The translations under genes were made by a program, and so were the position numbers. The notes beneath the pieces are model-generated. The model made no database searches, was not told the origin of the DNA, and saw only the letters and a list, made by a program, of their open reading frames with translations. Below are positions 1 through 8,333 of a DNA stretch of 64,000 nucleotides, in pieces (position 1 is the first letter of the stretch; every line of letters starts with the position of its first letter). Origin of the DNA: Ascidiaceihabitans sp. (lineage in GTDB: Bacteria; Pseudomonadota; Alphaproteobacteria; Rhodobacterales; Rhodobacteraceae); NCBI GenBank assembly GCA_029251465.1, contig JAQXDI010000059.1, positions 1-64,000 on the forward strand, read 5' to 3'.

Positions 1-1
1 T

Positions 2-112
2 CAGGCAAAGCTGAGCGCTGTCGCAAGACAGCTTAATGAGCGACCACGAAAAACGCTGGGATACGAAACGCCAGCAGAACGTTTTAACGCATGTGTTGCG
101 TCGACCCGTTGA
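2..112 (+). CDS. IS30-family transposase, C-terminal fragment (5' end outside window)
   Basis: The frame is open from the left edge and ends in TGA. Its last 36 residues include LNERPRKTLGYETPAERF, the hallmark C-terminal tail of IS30-family transposases (RPRKTLGW-TPAE). The enzyme would catalyse cut-and-paste or circle-mediated transposition with a DDE catalytic domain, which lies outside the window, so activity cannot be judged. I could not identify the right terminal inverted repeat with certainty in the 138 bases after the stop. The element is probably the left neighbour of the trp block rather than part of it. Confidence 0.7.
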   Translation, partial: QAKLSAVARQLNERPRKTLGYETPAERFNACVASTR

Positions 113-262
113 AACCACCTGACTGAGCAGTCATTGAGCAATCTTCGTGTCTATGTCAAATTTGTTCCGTTCTACCCACGGAGTTGGGCCCCTTGAAATG
201 GCTAGGCTAGGAGGCTGTGTTGTTTCGATTATGGCCGCGCAAGAAATTCATTGGAACCGAAT

Positions 263-532
263 ATGGTAAGCAAACTTAATCTATTGCCGTGGTGGCAACT
301 CTATCCCGTCAAATCAAGAGAGTTGATGGCGGAACCTTCTGGGACGAAAGCAGAGTTTTCTGTCGGAATGACAGTTCGATTTCAGCAACGACCCGACAAA
401 GTCAGACAAATATTGCGAGTCGAATGGCATAAATTCCAACACCAATACTGCTATTATATTGAAACCAGCACTAGCTTAAACGGAGAGCACTGTCCGGCAT
501 ATTGGTTCGCTCAACAATTGCTTCTCGATTAA
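263..532 (+). CDS. Small unrecognised protein, possible SH3/KOW-like fold
   Basis: This 89-residue reading frame is not one I recognise. The second half (VGMTVRFQQRPDKVRQIL, then VEWHKF, CYYIET and YWFAQQLL) alternates beta-type segments with basic and aromatic residues, which would suit a small SH3- or KOW-like barrel; that is inference only. The start is uncertain: a TTG lies at 251, ATGs lie at 263 and 326, and the ATG at 326 has an AAGAGAG stretch just upstream. It lies between the IS30 remnant and the convergent trpB and could be cargo or a stand-alone accessory gene. There is no signal peptide or membrane segment. Confidence 0.45.
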   Translation: MVSKLNLLPWWQLYPVKSRELMAEPSGTKAEFSVGMTVRFQQRPDKVRQILRVEWHKFQHQYCYYIETSTSLNGEHCPAYWFAQQLLLD

Positions 533-556
533 GTGAATTGAGCAGCGTTAAAGACC

Positions 557-573
557 GCTTTGTCTCGCAAAGC
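557..573 (-). terminator. Weak terminator candidate after trpB
   Basis: On the minus strand GCTTTG, loop CGAGA, CAAAGC form a 6-bp hairpin about 30 bases after the trpB stop, followed by GGTCTTTAACG. The stem is short and the U tract poor, so this is only a candidate. Confidence 0.3.
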
Positions 574-599
574 AAACCTCACCACCGCCCAACCTTTAC

Positions 600-1829
600 C
601 TAAGCAAACTCACCCATCTCGAAATCCAACGCCTTCGCCACCGTAAAGATGTCCTTGTCCCCACGCCCACACATGTTCATGCAGATGATGTGATCGGCTG
701 GCAGCTCTGGCGCGATCTTCATCACGTGAGCCAGCGCGTGGGACGGTTCCAGCGCCGGAATGATGCCTTCGAGCGTGCAGCACAGTTGGAACGCTTCAAG
801 CGCCTCAACATCCGTGATCGACACGTACTGCGCGCGGCCGATATCGTGTAACCACGAGTGTTCGGGGCCGATACCGGGGTAATCGAGACCAGCGGAGATC
901 GAATACCCTTCGAGGATCTGACCGTCGTTATCTTGCAACAAATACGTACGGTTGCCGTGCAGAACGCCGGGGCGCCCGCCGGTCAGGGATGCGCAATGCT
1001 CCATCTTGGCGTTCACGCCTTTGCCGCCAGCCTCGACCCCGATAATGTTGACCTCTTTGTCGTCCAAGAACGGGAAAAACAGGCCCATCGCGTTTGATCC
1101 ACCACCAATGGCAGCGATCAGTGTGTCAGGAAAACGGCCCTCGGCAAGCATCATCTGATCGCGGACTTCGTTGCCGATGATCGACTGGAAATCGCGGACC
1201 ATCGCCGGATACGGGTGTGGCCCCGCGACCGTGCCGATGCAATAAAACGTGTCGCGCACGTTGGTCACCCAGTCGCGCAACGCGTCGTTCATCGCGTCCT
1301 TCAGCGTGCCACGGCCCGAGGTGACGGGAATAACTTCGGCCCCCAACAGGCGCATGCGAAAGACGTTTGGCGCTTGGCGTTCAACATCGTGTGCGCCCAT
1401 GTAAACCACGCATTTCAAACCAAATTTCGCACAAACCGTCGCCGTCGCAACGCCGTGCTGGCCTGCACCAGTTTCGGCAATAATGCGGGTTTTGCCCATG
1501 CGGCGGGCCAAAATGATCTGGCCCAGAACGTTGTTAATCTTGTGCGCGCCGGTGTGGTTCAGCTCGTCACGCTTCATGTAAATCTTGGCGCCGCCCAAGT
1601 GTTCGGTCAGGCGTTCGCAGTGATACAAAGGCGACGGGCGGCCAACATAGTTGGTCCACAGATCGTTCATCTCGGCCCAGAAACTGTCGTCAGTCTTGGC
1701 CTTTTCGTATTCGGCCTCGAGGCTCAGGATCAGCGGCATCAGGGTTTCAGAGACGAACCGTCCGCCAAAGTCGCCAAAGCGCCCCTGCTCGTCTGGTCCG
1801 GTCATGAATGAGTTGAATAGATCGTTCAT
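600..1829 (-). CDS. trpB: Tryptophan synthase beta chain
   Basis: This enzyme condenses indole and serine to tryptophan in the PLP-dependent TrpA2B2 complex in the cytoplasm. The 409-residue length is normal for TrpB. The N-terminal [15 protein letters not shown] block, the PLP lysine in HTGAHKINN (about K97), the TGAGQHGVA loop and the phosphate-binding GGGSNAMG are all present. The open frame extends 13 codons further upstream, but the ATG at 1829 has GGAG seven bases before it (GGAGCACTGCA) and begins at the usual MNDLFNSF. It is the last gene of the ihfB-lapA-trpF-DUF4359-trpB run; trpA is not next to it here. Confidence 0.97.
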   Translation of the reverse strand: MNDLFNSFMTGPDEQGRFGDFGGRFVSETLMPLILSLEAEYEKAKTDDSFWAEMNDLWTNYVGRPSPLYHCERLTEHLGGAKIYMKRDELNHTGAHKINNVLGQIILARRMGKTRIIAETGAGQHGVATATVCAKFGLKCVVYMGAHDVERQAPNVFRMRLLGAEVIPVTSGRGTLKDAMNDALRDWVTNVRDTFYCIGTVAGPHPYPAMVRDFQSIIGNEVRDQMMLAEGRFPDTLIAAIGGGSNAMGLFFPFLDDKEVNIIGVEAGGKGVNAKMEHCASLTGGRPGVLHGNRTYLLQDNDGQILEGYSISAGLDYPGIGPEHSWLHDIGRAQYVSITDVEALEAFQLCCTLEGIIPALEPSHALAHVMKIAPELPADHIICMNMCGRGDKDIFTVAKALDFEMGEFA

Positions 1830-1907
1830 TGCAGTGCTCCAAATCGCGTTACTGTGGATGTAGCGCAAGGGGCGTGACTGGTAAAGCGGGCTGATGTCGC
1901 GGGGGGC

Positions 1908-2243
1908 CTATAGATCGGGGCAAATCACTTTTGTCAGCGCGCCGTAGCATTGCATCGGATCGCCGCCGCCAAAGCTGACGGTGATATTTGAATACAAAAC
2001 CTTGTCTTCGATTTTGACCGAAACCAGCGATTTGGCAAAGCTGGCACAGGCGCTGCGCCCCAGTTTGCAGGCGTTGAAAATCAACTGGATCGTCGGGTCC
2101 TGACTGTCGCTGGTGTCCAGATTGTCGATCGAATTCAGCAACTGCGTTTCGATCTCGGCGTCGACGTCAGCGCGGCTGGGATTGGTCACAACCATGGCGA
2201 CCGCCAAACCGGCCAACAGCAGCAAAATAATCAAGAATTTCAT
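1908..2243 (-). CDS. DUF4359-like small secreted or anchored protein
   Basis: This 111-residue protein starts with a hydrophobic stretch ([17 protein letters not shown]) followed by [16 protein letters not shown], which resembles the start of DUF4359 proteins (signal or anchor, then TNPS and an acidic helix). Three cysteines lie in the C-terminal half (CKLGRSAC and [10 protein letters not shown] region) and could form disulphides outside the membrane. Function is unknown. The start codon overlaps the trpF stop by 4 bases, so the two are translationally coupled. The family assignment is from memory of the N-terminal motif. Confidence 0.7.
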   Translation of the reverse strand: MKFLIILLLLAGLAVAMVVTNPSRADVDAEIETQLLNSIDNLDTSDSQDPTIQLIFNACKLGRSACASFAKSLVSVKIEDKVLYSNITVSFGGGDPMQCYGALTKVICPDL

Positions 2244-2890
2244 GTGGTTCCCTTTGCTGCATCCGTAAAGGCGCGGATCAATTTGGCGTCTTTGATCCCC
2301 GGCGCGCTTTCCACGCCAGAACTGACATCGACCTGCCGCGCCCCAGTCATTTTGACGGCTTGGCCCACGTTGTCAGGGGTCAGCCCCCCCGCCAGCATCC
2401 ACGGTTTGGTCCAGTAGCGACCAGCGATCAGACGCCAGTCAAAGGCCAGACCATTGCCACCGGGCAAATCCGCGTTTTTAGGGGGCTTGGCATCGACCAG
2501 GATCTGATCGGCGACATTCATGTATGCATCGAGGGCGGCCAGATCGCTGGCATCCGCCACGCCAACCGCCTTCATCACGGGCAAGCCGTAACGGGCTTTG
2601 ACCTCAGCGACGCGCTCGGGGGTTTCACTGCCGTGCAACTGCAACATGTCCAGCGGCACTTGCGCGGTTAACGCATCCAGAAACGCGTCATCCGCATTCA
2701 CAACCAGTGCGACTTTGGCCAAACCTATCGGGGCCAGCAACGCCAAAGCAGCGGCGGCGTCAAATGTCACATTGCGCGGGGATTTCGGGAAAAACACGAG
2801 GCCACAATACGCGGCACCCGCGGCCACAACCGCGTCCACGTCAGCGGGCTGCGTCAGACCGCAGATTTTGACAGCGACATGTGCAGACAT
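2240..2890 (-). CDS. trpF: Phosphoribosylanthranilate isomerase
   Basis: TrpF performs the Amadori rearrangement of phosphoribosylanthranilate to CdRP in tryptophan synthesis. The 216-residue (beta/alpha)8 protein has the catalytic cysteine in VKICGLT (residue 10), the LQLHGSE strand-loop and the C-terminal phosphate-binding DVSSGVE motif. It sits eight bases after lapA and overlaps the DUF4359-like gene by 4 bases, inside the typical alphaproteobacterial lapA-trpF-trpB order. Confidence 0.96.
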   Translation of the reverse strand: MSAHVAVKICGLTQPADVDAVVAAGAAYCGLVFFPKSPRNVTFDAAAALALLAPIGLAKVALVVNADDAFLDALTAQVPLDMLQLHGSETPERVAEVKARYGLPVMKAVGVADASDLAALDAYMNVADQILVDAKPPKNADLPGGNGLAFDWRLIAGRYWTKPWMLAGGLTPDNVGQAVKMTGARQVDVSSGVESAPGIKDAKLIRAFTDAAKGTT

Positions 2891-2898
2891 TGGTTGGC

Positions 2899-3249
2899 TC
2901 AGCTTGCCTTGTCCAGAATGGCCAACACGTCGTCGCCACCTGATGCGTCTGTGCCCTTCAGGCGGGCCAATTCGCGTTCCAGTTTACGCACGTTGCGCCC
3001 GGCTTTGTTCGCCTCAGAGCGCACGCCATGTTCGCGGAACCATTCCCAGACGAAACCAACCAACAGACCGGCAACAAGACCGCCAAAGATGACGACAAAC
3101 AGCGGCAGATTGATCGACGGGTTGACGGCAAACATGCCCGCCACTTCGTCCGGCAGCACCTTTAGGGTCACGATCGACCGATTTGCCAAAGCAACAGCAA
3201 TCAGCGCAATCGCGAAGACCGCGATGCAAACATAGCGAATGTAGAGCAT
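2899..3249 (-). CDS. lapA: LapA-family (DUF1049) inner-membrane protein
   Basis: This 116-residue protein has two membrane segments (residues about 3-22 and 43-65) followed by a basic cytoplasmic coiled-coil tail ([28 protein letters not shown]), the architecture of the LapA/DUF1049 family. In E. coli LapA works with LapB in envelope/LPS homeostasis; whether that holds here is inference. The ATG directly abuts the ihfB stop, so it is co-transcribed with ihfB. Confidence 0.85.
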   Translation of the reverse strand: MLYIRYVCIAVFAIALIAVALANRSIVTLKVLPDEVAGMFAVNPSINLPLFVVIFGGLVAGLLVGFVWEWFREHGVRSEANKAGRNVRKLERELARLKGTDASGGDDVLAILDKAS

Positions 3250-3534
3250 TCAGGCTTTCCCGTTCAGACGGTCACGCAGCAGCTTGCCGGTTTTGAAAAA
3301 CGGCACGTGCTTTTCTTCGACGCTGACAGTTTCGCCAGTGCGCGGGTTGCGCCCCACACGGGCGTCACGCTGTTTGACAGAAAACGCACCGAAGCCACGC
3401 AGCTCGACCCGATCACCACGCGCCATGGCCGCAGTCACCTCATCAAAGATGGTGTTCACAATACGCTCCACGTCGCGTTGATACAGATGTGGGTTCTCGT
3501 CAGCGATTTTCTGGATCAGTTCAGACCGGATCAT
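3250..3534 (-). CDS. ihfB: Integration host factor beta subunit
   Basis: IHF beta pairs with IHF alpha, bends DNA sequence-specifically and acts in recombination, replication and transcription. The 94-residue length is typical. [11 protein letters not shown], the GFGAFSVK strand and the DNA-contacting arm [10 protein letters not shown] are diagnostic. The open frame extends 29 codons upstream, but the ATG at 3534 has GGGGGA six bases ahead and matches the family start. It heads the ihfB-lapA-trpF-trpB transcription unit, with a good promoter just upstream. Confidence 0.96.
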   Translation of the reverse strand: MIRSELIQKIADENPHLYQRDVERIVNTIFDEVTAAMARGDRVELRGFGAFSVKQRDARVGRNPRTGETVSVEEKHVPFFKTGKLLRDRLNGKA

Positions 3535-3904
3535 AAGGTGTCCCCCCGGAGCATAAATTAAGTGCGTTCTTAGACTAGTATAAGCAGCTTTCGCGTTTGC
3601 GTGAATAGAGCGATACGACAAAGGGCGGTTTTTTACGGGTTAAATCAGTGGTTTCCCGCCGATCCAAGTGTCATTTTCCGAATTCATCCGACAATATGCT
3701 CGGATACCGTCACTGCACGCGCGTTGATTCGGCCCGCTTGGTTCGACAAAATAGCGTGAAAATCGGCCAGAATTCCGCCAACACATTACGTCAACTTAGC
3801 GGCAAAAAATGTCCGCGCGGCACGCAGACATCTTAGTTGGAACAAACTGGTGCCCAAGTTTTCGACGATCCGTAAATCTTAACTATTTGTGTGAAACCGC
3901 CGTT
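3535..3904. other. Intergenic region between divergent ihfB and the Hint-domain gene
   Basis: This 370-base stretch holds the ihfB promoter (3577-3605) and its leader. The rest must hold the promoter of the plus-strand Hint-domain gene, but I see no convincing -35/-10 pair there. I see no RNA gene or repeat. Confidence 0.5.
3577..3605 (-). promoter_or_regulatory. Candidate sigma-70-type promoter of ihfB
   Basis: On the minus strand TTCACG (4 of 6 to TTGACA) and TATACT (5 of 6 to TATAAT) are separated by 17 bases. The -10 box ends about 42 bases before the ihfB start codon. Confidence 0.55.
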
Positions 3905-4954
3905 ATGCCCATTCAAACTGTCTATACGCTTGGTGCCTCGCAGGTCACCGTGTCGAACGGCGGAAGCCTGTCGGGTCTCACCCAGGGCTCTGGCGTGCAT
4001 CTTGCAAATCAGACGATCACGCTGAACTCGGCCAACTGGGAAGCCGTCGATATCGACGAAACCTCGGACGCCAATTTCACCGACAGTCAGGGTGCCACGC
4101 AGAAATTCGTCGGCGGGCAAACACTGGACGGCATAACCTATGCCACCACGCGCCCGGTCGAGGCCGAGTATTCCTTTGTCGTGTCTGACCCCTCGGGCAA
4201 TCTCTATACTTTGGTCGCGTTTAACATCAACCAAACCGGCAGCTCGTCGCCCGCATACGGCACAGTCGAAGCGCTGGCATTTGTCGGTGGCGTCGCAGGG
4301 TTTCCGCCCATCGGTGTACCGCTAAGCGTTGTTTCAACAGCAGAATCCCCGTCGATTCCCTATGCCGATCTGGCACCCCCCGCTTGCTTTACCGCAGGGT
4401 CGTTCATCGAGACCGATCTTGGCCCCGTCCGGATCGAAGACCTTGCCGAAGGCGATCTGGTGCACACCCAAGACCAAGGCTTGCAGCCGGTCTTGGGGAT
4501 CAAACGTAGCTTTTTGGCGGCAGCGGCCCTGCGCACAGACCGTAAAATGCGCCCCGTTTTGGTCAAACGTGGTGCGCTTGGCCCCGACAGCCCCAACCGT
4601 GACATGTACCTATCGCCCCAGCATCGGGTGTTGATCACTGGCTACAAAGCCGAGCTGTATTTTGGGTCGCCCGAAATTTTGGTGCCGATTTGCAAGCTGT
4701 TGAACGACAGCACAATCATCAGCTGCCATCAGCTGCGCGAAGTCACGTATTTCCACATCCTGCTCGATGCTCATGCGATCGTTTTTGTCGATGGCTGCCC
4801 CAGCGAAAGCTATTTTCTAAGAGGCGACGATGCGCAAACCTGCGCCACAGGTCGCGAGGTGCTCGAGATTTTCGCAGATCAGATCGGCACAGGTTTTGCC
4901 GGTCACATCGCAGTGCGCCCCTGTTTCTCGGACAAACGCGTCGCGCTTTTGTAA
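3905..4954 (+). CDS. Hint (hedgehog/intein-type) domain protein
   Basis: This 349-residue protein has a beta-rich N-terminal half and a C-terminal Hint domain of the Hint_2 type common in Rhodobacterales. The domain starts at Cys161 in PACFTAGSFIET, continues with GPVRIEDLAEGDLV, and has the conserved histidine in LSPQHRVLITG (about His240). Hint domains catalyse acyl shifts and self-cleavage; in these bacterial proteins the role is unknown and secretion by a type I system is often suspected. No N-terminal signal peptide is seen. The frame is open 32 codons further upstream; the ATG at 3905 gives the compact family-like start but lacks a strong ribosome site. It interrupts the usual rpsA-ihfB adjacency. 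Confidence 0.85.
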   Translation: MPIQTVYTLGASQVTVSNGGSLSGLTQGSGVHLANQTITLNSANWEAVDIDETSDANFTDSQGATQKFVGGQTLDGITYATTRPVEAEYSFVVSDPSGNLYTLVAFNINQTGSSSPAYGTVEALAFVGGVAGFPPIGVPLSVVSTAESPSIPYADLAPPACFTAGSFIETDLGPVRIEDLAEGDLVHTQDQGLQPVLGIKRSFLAAAALRTDRKMRPVLVKRGALGPDSPNRDMYLSPQHRVLITGYKAELYFGSPEILVPICKLLNDSTIISCHQLREVTYFHILLDAHAIVFVDGCPSESYFLRGDDAQTCATGREVLEIFADQIGTGFAGHIAVRPCFSDKRVALL

Positions 4955-4986
4955 CCGCAGACACCGGCCCCCTACCACATCGCTAA

Positions 4987-5018
4987 ACAAAAAAGGCCCC
5001 GCAGTTTCCTGCGAGGCC
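4987..5018 (-). terminator. Rho-independent terminator of rpsA
   Basis: On the minus strand GGCCTCGCAG, loop GAAA, CTGCGGGGCC forms a 10-bp GC-rich stem with one mismatch, followed by a run of seven T. It begins 28 bases after the rpsA stop and could also limit read-through from the convergent Hint gene. Confidence 0.85.
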
Positions 5019-5045
5019 CAAAATCGTTGACTGGGTAACCAGTGC

Positions 5046-6722
5046 TTATTCGTCGCCAGTTTTCAGAGCGGCACCAAGGATATCGCCCAAGGATGCGCCG
5101 GAGTTTGAGGAACCATACTGTTCGACTGCTTCTTTCTCTTCCGCGATTTCGCGGGCTTTGATCGAAACGCCCAAACGGCGGGTTTTGTTGTCGACGTTGG
5201 TGATGCGCACATCAACTTTGTCCCCAACCGAGAAACGCTCTGGGCGCTGCTCTGCACGGTCACGCGACAAATCGGAGCGACGGATGAAGGATTTCATGCC
5301 TTCATATTCGCACTCAATGCCCCCTTCTTCGATGGCTGTCACGGTTACAGTTACGATGGAACCGCGCTTAACGCCGCCCACTGCTTCTGCAAACTTGTCG
5401 CCGCCAAGACCCTTGATGGACAAGGAGATGCGTTCTTTTTCAACATCGACCTCAGAAACAACGGCCTGAACCATGTCGTTTTTGTGGTAGGATTGAATCG
5501 CGTCTTCGCCACGTTCGTCCCATGACAGGTCGGACAAGTGAACCATGCCGTCGATGTCGCCTGGCAGGCCAACAAACAATCCGAATTCGGTGATGTTTTT
5601 GACTTCGCCTTCGACTTCGGTGCCTTCTGGGTGGGTTTCTGCAAACACTTCCCATGGGTTGCGCTGCGTCTGTTTCAGACCCAAAGATACGCGACGCTTG
5701 GTGCCGTCGATTTCCAGAACCATAACTTCGACTTCTTGAGACGTAGATACGATTTTGCCTGGGTGTACGTTTTTCTTGGTCCAAGACATTTCGGACACGT
5801 GCACAAGACCTTCAACGCCGGCTTCCAGCTCAACAAATGCGCCGTAATCGGTGATGTTGGTCACGCGACCAGTGTGCGATGATTCCAGTGGGTATTTCGC
5901 AGCAACCAGATCCCACGGATCCTCTTGCAACTGCTTCATGCCCAAGGAAATACGGTGGGTTTCTTTGTTGATCTTGATCACTTGGACCTTGATCGTTTCA
6001 CCGATTGTCAGGATTTCTGATGGGTGGTTTACCCGGCGCCATGCCATGTCCGTGACGTGCAACAAGCCGTCAACGCCGCCCAGATCAACAAACGCACCGT
6101 ATTCGGTGATGTTCTTGACCACACCATCGACGCTCTGACCTTCGATCAGGTTGCCGATAACTTCTGCGCGCTGCTCGGCACGTGATTCCTCAAGGATTGC
6201 GCGACGCGAAACAACGATGTTGCCACGACGGCGGTCCATTTTCAGAATTTGGAACGGCTGCTTCAGACCCATCAATGGGCCCGCGTCACGTACTGGACGT
6301 ACGTCAACTTGGGAACCCGGAAGGAACGCAACCGCGCCGCCCAGATCAACCGTAAAGCCACCTTTGACGCGGCCAAAGATTGCGCCTTCGACGCGTGCTT
6401 CACCGGCGTAGGCTGTTTCCAGACGATCCCATGCTTCTTCACGGCGCGCCATCTCACGAGAGATAACCGCTTCACCGCGAGAGTTTTCGACCTGGCGCAA
6501 GAACACTTCAACTTCATCGCCAGCAGCGATTTTTGGTGCTTCGCCCGGGTCTGCGAATTCTTTGATGTCGACGCGGCCTTCCATCTTATAGCCTACGTCG
6601 ATGATGGCTTGGTCCGCTTCGATCGCGATAACCTTACCTTTAACAACGGACCCCTCTTCGGGTGTGTCCATTTCGAAGCTTTCGTTCAAGAGTGCTTCAA
6701 ACTCGTCCATCAGATTTGCCAT
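5046..6722 (-). CDS. rpsA: 30S ribosomal protein S1
   Basis: S1 binds mRNA leaders and delivers them to the 30S subunit. The 558-residue protein has six S1 repeats (starting near residues 25, 105, 195, 280, 365 and 450), seen as recurring VKGKV, GRVKGGFTVDLGG, GVVKNITEYGAFVDLGGVDGLLHV-type and ISLGMKQ blocks. Length is normal for alphaproteobacteria. AGGA lies about 12 bases before the ATG. It has its own promoter and a structured leader, and is separated from cmk by an insertion of about 2.9 kb that is absent in the usual aroA-cmk-rpsA order. Confidence 0.97.
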   Translation of the reverse strand: MANLMDEFEALLNESFEMDTPEEGSVVKGKVIAIEADQAIIDVGYKMEGRVDIKEFADPGEAPKIAAGDEVEVFLRQVENSRGEAVISREMARREEAWDRLETAYAGEARVEGAIFGRVKGGFTVDLGGAVAFLPGSQVDVRPVRDAGPLMGLKQPFQILKMDRRRGNIVVSRRAILEESRAEQRAEVIGNLIEGQSVDGVVKNITEYGAFVDLGGVDGLLHVTDMAWRRVNHPSEILTIGETIKVQVIKINKETHRISLGMKQLQEDPWDLVAAKYPLESSHTGRVTNITDYGAFVELEAGVEGLVHVSEMSWTKKNVHPGKIVSTSQEVEVMVLEIDGTKRRVSLGLKQTQRNPWEVFAETHPEGTEVEGEVKNITEFGLFVGLPGDIDGMVHLSDLSWDERGEDAIQSYHKNDMVQAVVSEVDVEKERISLSIKGLGGDKFAEAVGGVKRGSIVTVTVTAIEEGGIECEYEGMKSFIRRSDLSRDRAEQRPERFSVGDKVDVRITNVDNKTRRLGVSIKAREIAEEKEAVEQYGSSNSGASLGDILGAALKTGDE

Positions 6723-6830
6723 GTGGCGCTTTTTTCCTAATCTAGACTTTGTTTCTGGCCGTGCGGTTGTCTCCGCCGGTCTTTGGTTTCGGTGTTAGCA
6801 AACGAGGCACCAGAAGTTTCCGGATGACCC

Positions 6831-6881
6831 TAAAAACAGACGAAGGGCCACGGATATTCCCGAAGCCCTGTTCATCGTCTG
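6831..6881 (-). terminator. Terminator- or attenuator-like hairpin in the rpsA leader
   Basis: On the minus strand CAGACGA (6881-6875) pairs with TCGTCTG (6843-6837), and inside it AGGGC (6869-6865) pairs with GCCCT (6848-6844), leaving a 5-base bulge on one side. The outer stem is followed directly by TTTTT. It lies about 110 bases before the rpsA start codon and about 20 bases after the predicted transcription start, with no minus-strand gene upstream that would need a terminator. Confidence 0.6.
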
Positions 6882-6909
6882 CGATCTAGGATGCCGCATT
6901 TACGTGCGC

Positions 6910-6938
6910 GGTATAGAACAGCGCCCCGCCCATGACAA
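6910..6938 (-). promoter_or_regulatory. Candidate sigma-70-type promoter of rpsA
   Basis: On the minus strand TTGTCA (5 of 6) and TATACC (4 of 6) are separated by exactly 17 bases. Transcription would start near 6903, giving an rpsA leader of about 180 nucleotides that contains the hairpin at 6831-6881. Confidence 0.55.
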
Positions 6939-7111
6939 GCACAATTGGCCCTGCCGAATTCAGTCACAGATGCCGCAATTTCAGATCAGACCTGCGGGCA
7001 AGACACCGGATGCGCGTCACGCGGAACAGCCGCAATTGCCTAAAAACACAGCAACAAACGCGTGTGATGCCCGAAAACAAGCAAACAGACTTGACAACTT
7101 TGGTTAATCAT

Positions 7112-7124
7112 AGTCATTTTGACT
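7112..7124. promoter_or_regulatory. AGTCA inverted repeat, copy 1 (operator candidate)
   Basis: AGTCA, spacer TTT, TGACT. On the minus strand the wider site reads TTAGTCAAAATGACTA, nearly identical to the site at 7858-7873. TTGACA at 7091-7096 lies upstream so that a -10 box at standard spacing would fall inside the repeat, which would suit a repressor site. Confidence 0.45.
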
Positions 7125-7192
7125 AACTAAATCTGGAACTGCATAGATTCGTCAAATTTAACAAGACTAATTTATGCATACCAAATCTACGC

Positions 7193-7209
7193 AAAGTCAT
7201 TCTGACTTT
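7193..7209. promoter_or_regulatory. AGTCA inverted repeat, copy 2, next to the ribosome binding site
   Basis: AAAGTCA, spacer TTC, TGACTTT: a perfect 7-bp inverted repeat that ends two bases before the strong Shine-Dalgarno AGGGGAA (7211-7217) of the gene at 7223. It could be a DNA operator or, in the transcript, a small hairpin beside the ribosome site. Confidence 0.45.
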
Positions 7210-7222
7210 TAGGGGAAGCGTA

Positions 7223-7849
7223 ATGGACGACTTTAATTTTCGAAACGACGAACAATTCTATCACCTCGACGAGGGAAACTCCGAGGAAATGAACGCCAGA
7301 CCGGTTAAGGTGAACACCTTTTCCGGACATGCGATGCCGTGGCTGCGCAAACCCGACCCTGTAGCACCGACACCCGCGCTGGGGAGCATCACGGACCAGC
7401 TGTTCGAAGACTACGACGCGCGCATCCGGATCCGGGATGGGGCCTTGTGGTCCAGACACGTGTTCGTCTTGTGCCGCGACAATGCACCGATCGAACGTCA
7501 CATCCGCGCCATGTCTGAAAACCTGTGCTCCATCACCATTTGCGGTCTGGTCGAATCCGCGCTGCGCTACGTGCGTGGTTGCGACGGCTCCAGGACCCTG
7601 TTTGTCATGGACATCGACATGATCAAAGACATCGGGCAAACGGTGCCGCTTTTGTTGGCGCTCAGGTTGATCAATCCCGAACTGGCGACGCTGATCCTGT
7701 CGCGTAAATTTCATCACACCGACCTCACACGGGACCGGACGCTGATCACCGACGGCTCCTTGAAACTGCCCGCATCCGAACATCAAGTGGCAGCGGCCCT
7801 GAATGCCACAGCCGCAAATGCAGAAGAACGCGTCGAGAGCGAAATGTGA
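7223..7849 (+). CDS. Unrecognised protein with a degenerate receiver-like C-terminal half
   Basis: The first 75 residues of this 208-residue protein look unstructured and acidic. From about residue 77 the order of segments (HVFVLCRD, then ITICGLVESALRYV, then TLFVMDID, then ATLILSRKF, then a lysine near the end in DGSLKLPASEHQVAAAL) resembles the beta-alpha repeats of a CheY-type receiver domain. The usual pair of acidic residues after strand 1 is not present, so phosphorylation may be lost. This is a fold guess, not a family match. AGGGGAA six bases before the ATG supports the start. A 7-bp inverted repeat (7855-7877) follows the stop, before the winged-helix gene. Confidence 0.7.
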   Translation: MDDFNFRNDEQFYHLDEGNSEEMNARPVKVNTFSGHAMPWLRKPDPVAPTPALGSITDQLFEDYDARIRIRDGALWSRHVFVLCRDNAPIERHIRAMSENLCSITICGLVESALRYVRGCDGSRTLFVMDIDMIKDIGQTVPLLLALRLINPELATLILSRKFHHTDLTRDRTLITDGSLKLPASEHQVAAALNATAANAEERVESEM

Positions 7850-7854
7850 AGCCC

Positions 7855-7877
7855 CAATTAGCCAAAACGACTAATTG
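7855..7877. promoter_or_regulatory. AGTCA-related inverted repeat, copy 3 (operator candidate)
   Basis: CAATTAG, a 9-base spacer, CTAATTG form a perfect 7-bp inverted repeat. Its core TTAGCCAAAACGACTA differs from the minus-strand reading of copy 1 (TTAGTCAAAATGACTA) at only two of 16 positions. It lies between the receiver-like gene and the winged-helix gene. It is AT-rich and has no U tract, so it is unlikely to be a terminator. Confidence 0.45.
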
Positions 7878-7959
7878 ACGTAATATATATCGCTCAATAA
7901 GCAAGAAACCGCTGTCAAATTGATTGCGCCTTGTATACCCCAGAGGTCTAACAACTAGT

Positions 7960-8298
7960 ATGGGTTTAGGATTGGGTGTGAATTTTAAGGTACTTTGTCA
8001 AATCGCACAGCTGCGTGCGTTGCTGGAAGAAATGGAAAGGGAATTCGGGCTACGAGAACTGTCTCGCAACGAGCGCGACATTATTCTGGCTTTTTGTCGG
8101 TGCGCAAAGGATGGCGCTGATGGTGAGGGTGTCTGTTCGACTGAAACAGTGCGCGCACAACCCATCATAAACGAGATTTCCCAACCGACCTTCCACAGAA
8201 CGCTAAAGCAATTGGTGAAACGCGGACTGATTGAACGATGCCAAGGACTGCCAATGGGACTATACCGTCTCACTAATTTGGTACCAGACAACATGTAG
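7960..8298 (+). CDS. Winged-helix DNA-binding protein, MarR-like
   Basis: This protein of 112 residues (124 from the TTG at 7924) has a helix-turn-helix region (LSRNERDIILAFCR, then INEISQPTFHRTLKQLVKRG) followed by a wing (LIERCQGLPMGLYRLT), the order of MarR-type winged helices. The ATG at 7960 is preferred because AGAGGT lies 11 bases upstream. It is likely a transcriptional regulator; its target could be the AGTCA-type repeats around this gene pair, which is inference. It does not belong to the aroA-cmk-rpsA block and seems inserted together with its neighbours. Confidence 0.7.
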   Translation: MGLGLGVNFKVLCQIAQLRALLEEMEREFGLRELSRNERDIILAFCRCAKDGADGEGVCSTETVRAQPIINEISQPTFHRTLKQLVKRGLIERCQGLPMGLYRLTNLVPDNM

Positions 8299-8333
8299 AT
8301 TTCTGGTCGCCACCAACTAACGAGATAGATTGC

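Larger units (their letters stand above)
6723..7222. other. Intergenic region between divergent rpsA and the receiver-like gene
   Basis: This 500-base region holds, on the minus strand, an rpsA promoter (6910-6938) and a terminator-like hairpin in the leader (6831-6881). On the plus strand it holds a TTGACA at 7091-7096 and two AGTCA-type inverted repeats (7112-7124 and 7193-7209) ahead of the gene at 7223. No small ORF in it looks real. Confidence 0.6.

Noticed and set aside
113-250. IS30 right terminal inverted repeat
   Set aside because: The left end of the element is outside the window, so no inverted repeat can be paired and any boundary would be a guess.
7855-7877. Reading the CAATTAG...CTAATTG repeat as a terminator
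   Set aside because: The stem is A/T-rich, no U tract follows, and its sequence matches the upstream operator-like repeat, so an operator is more likely.
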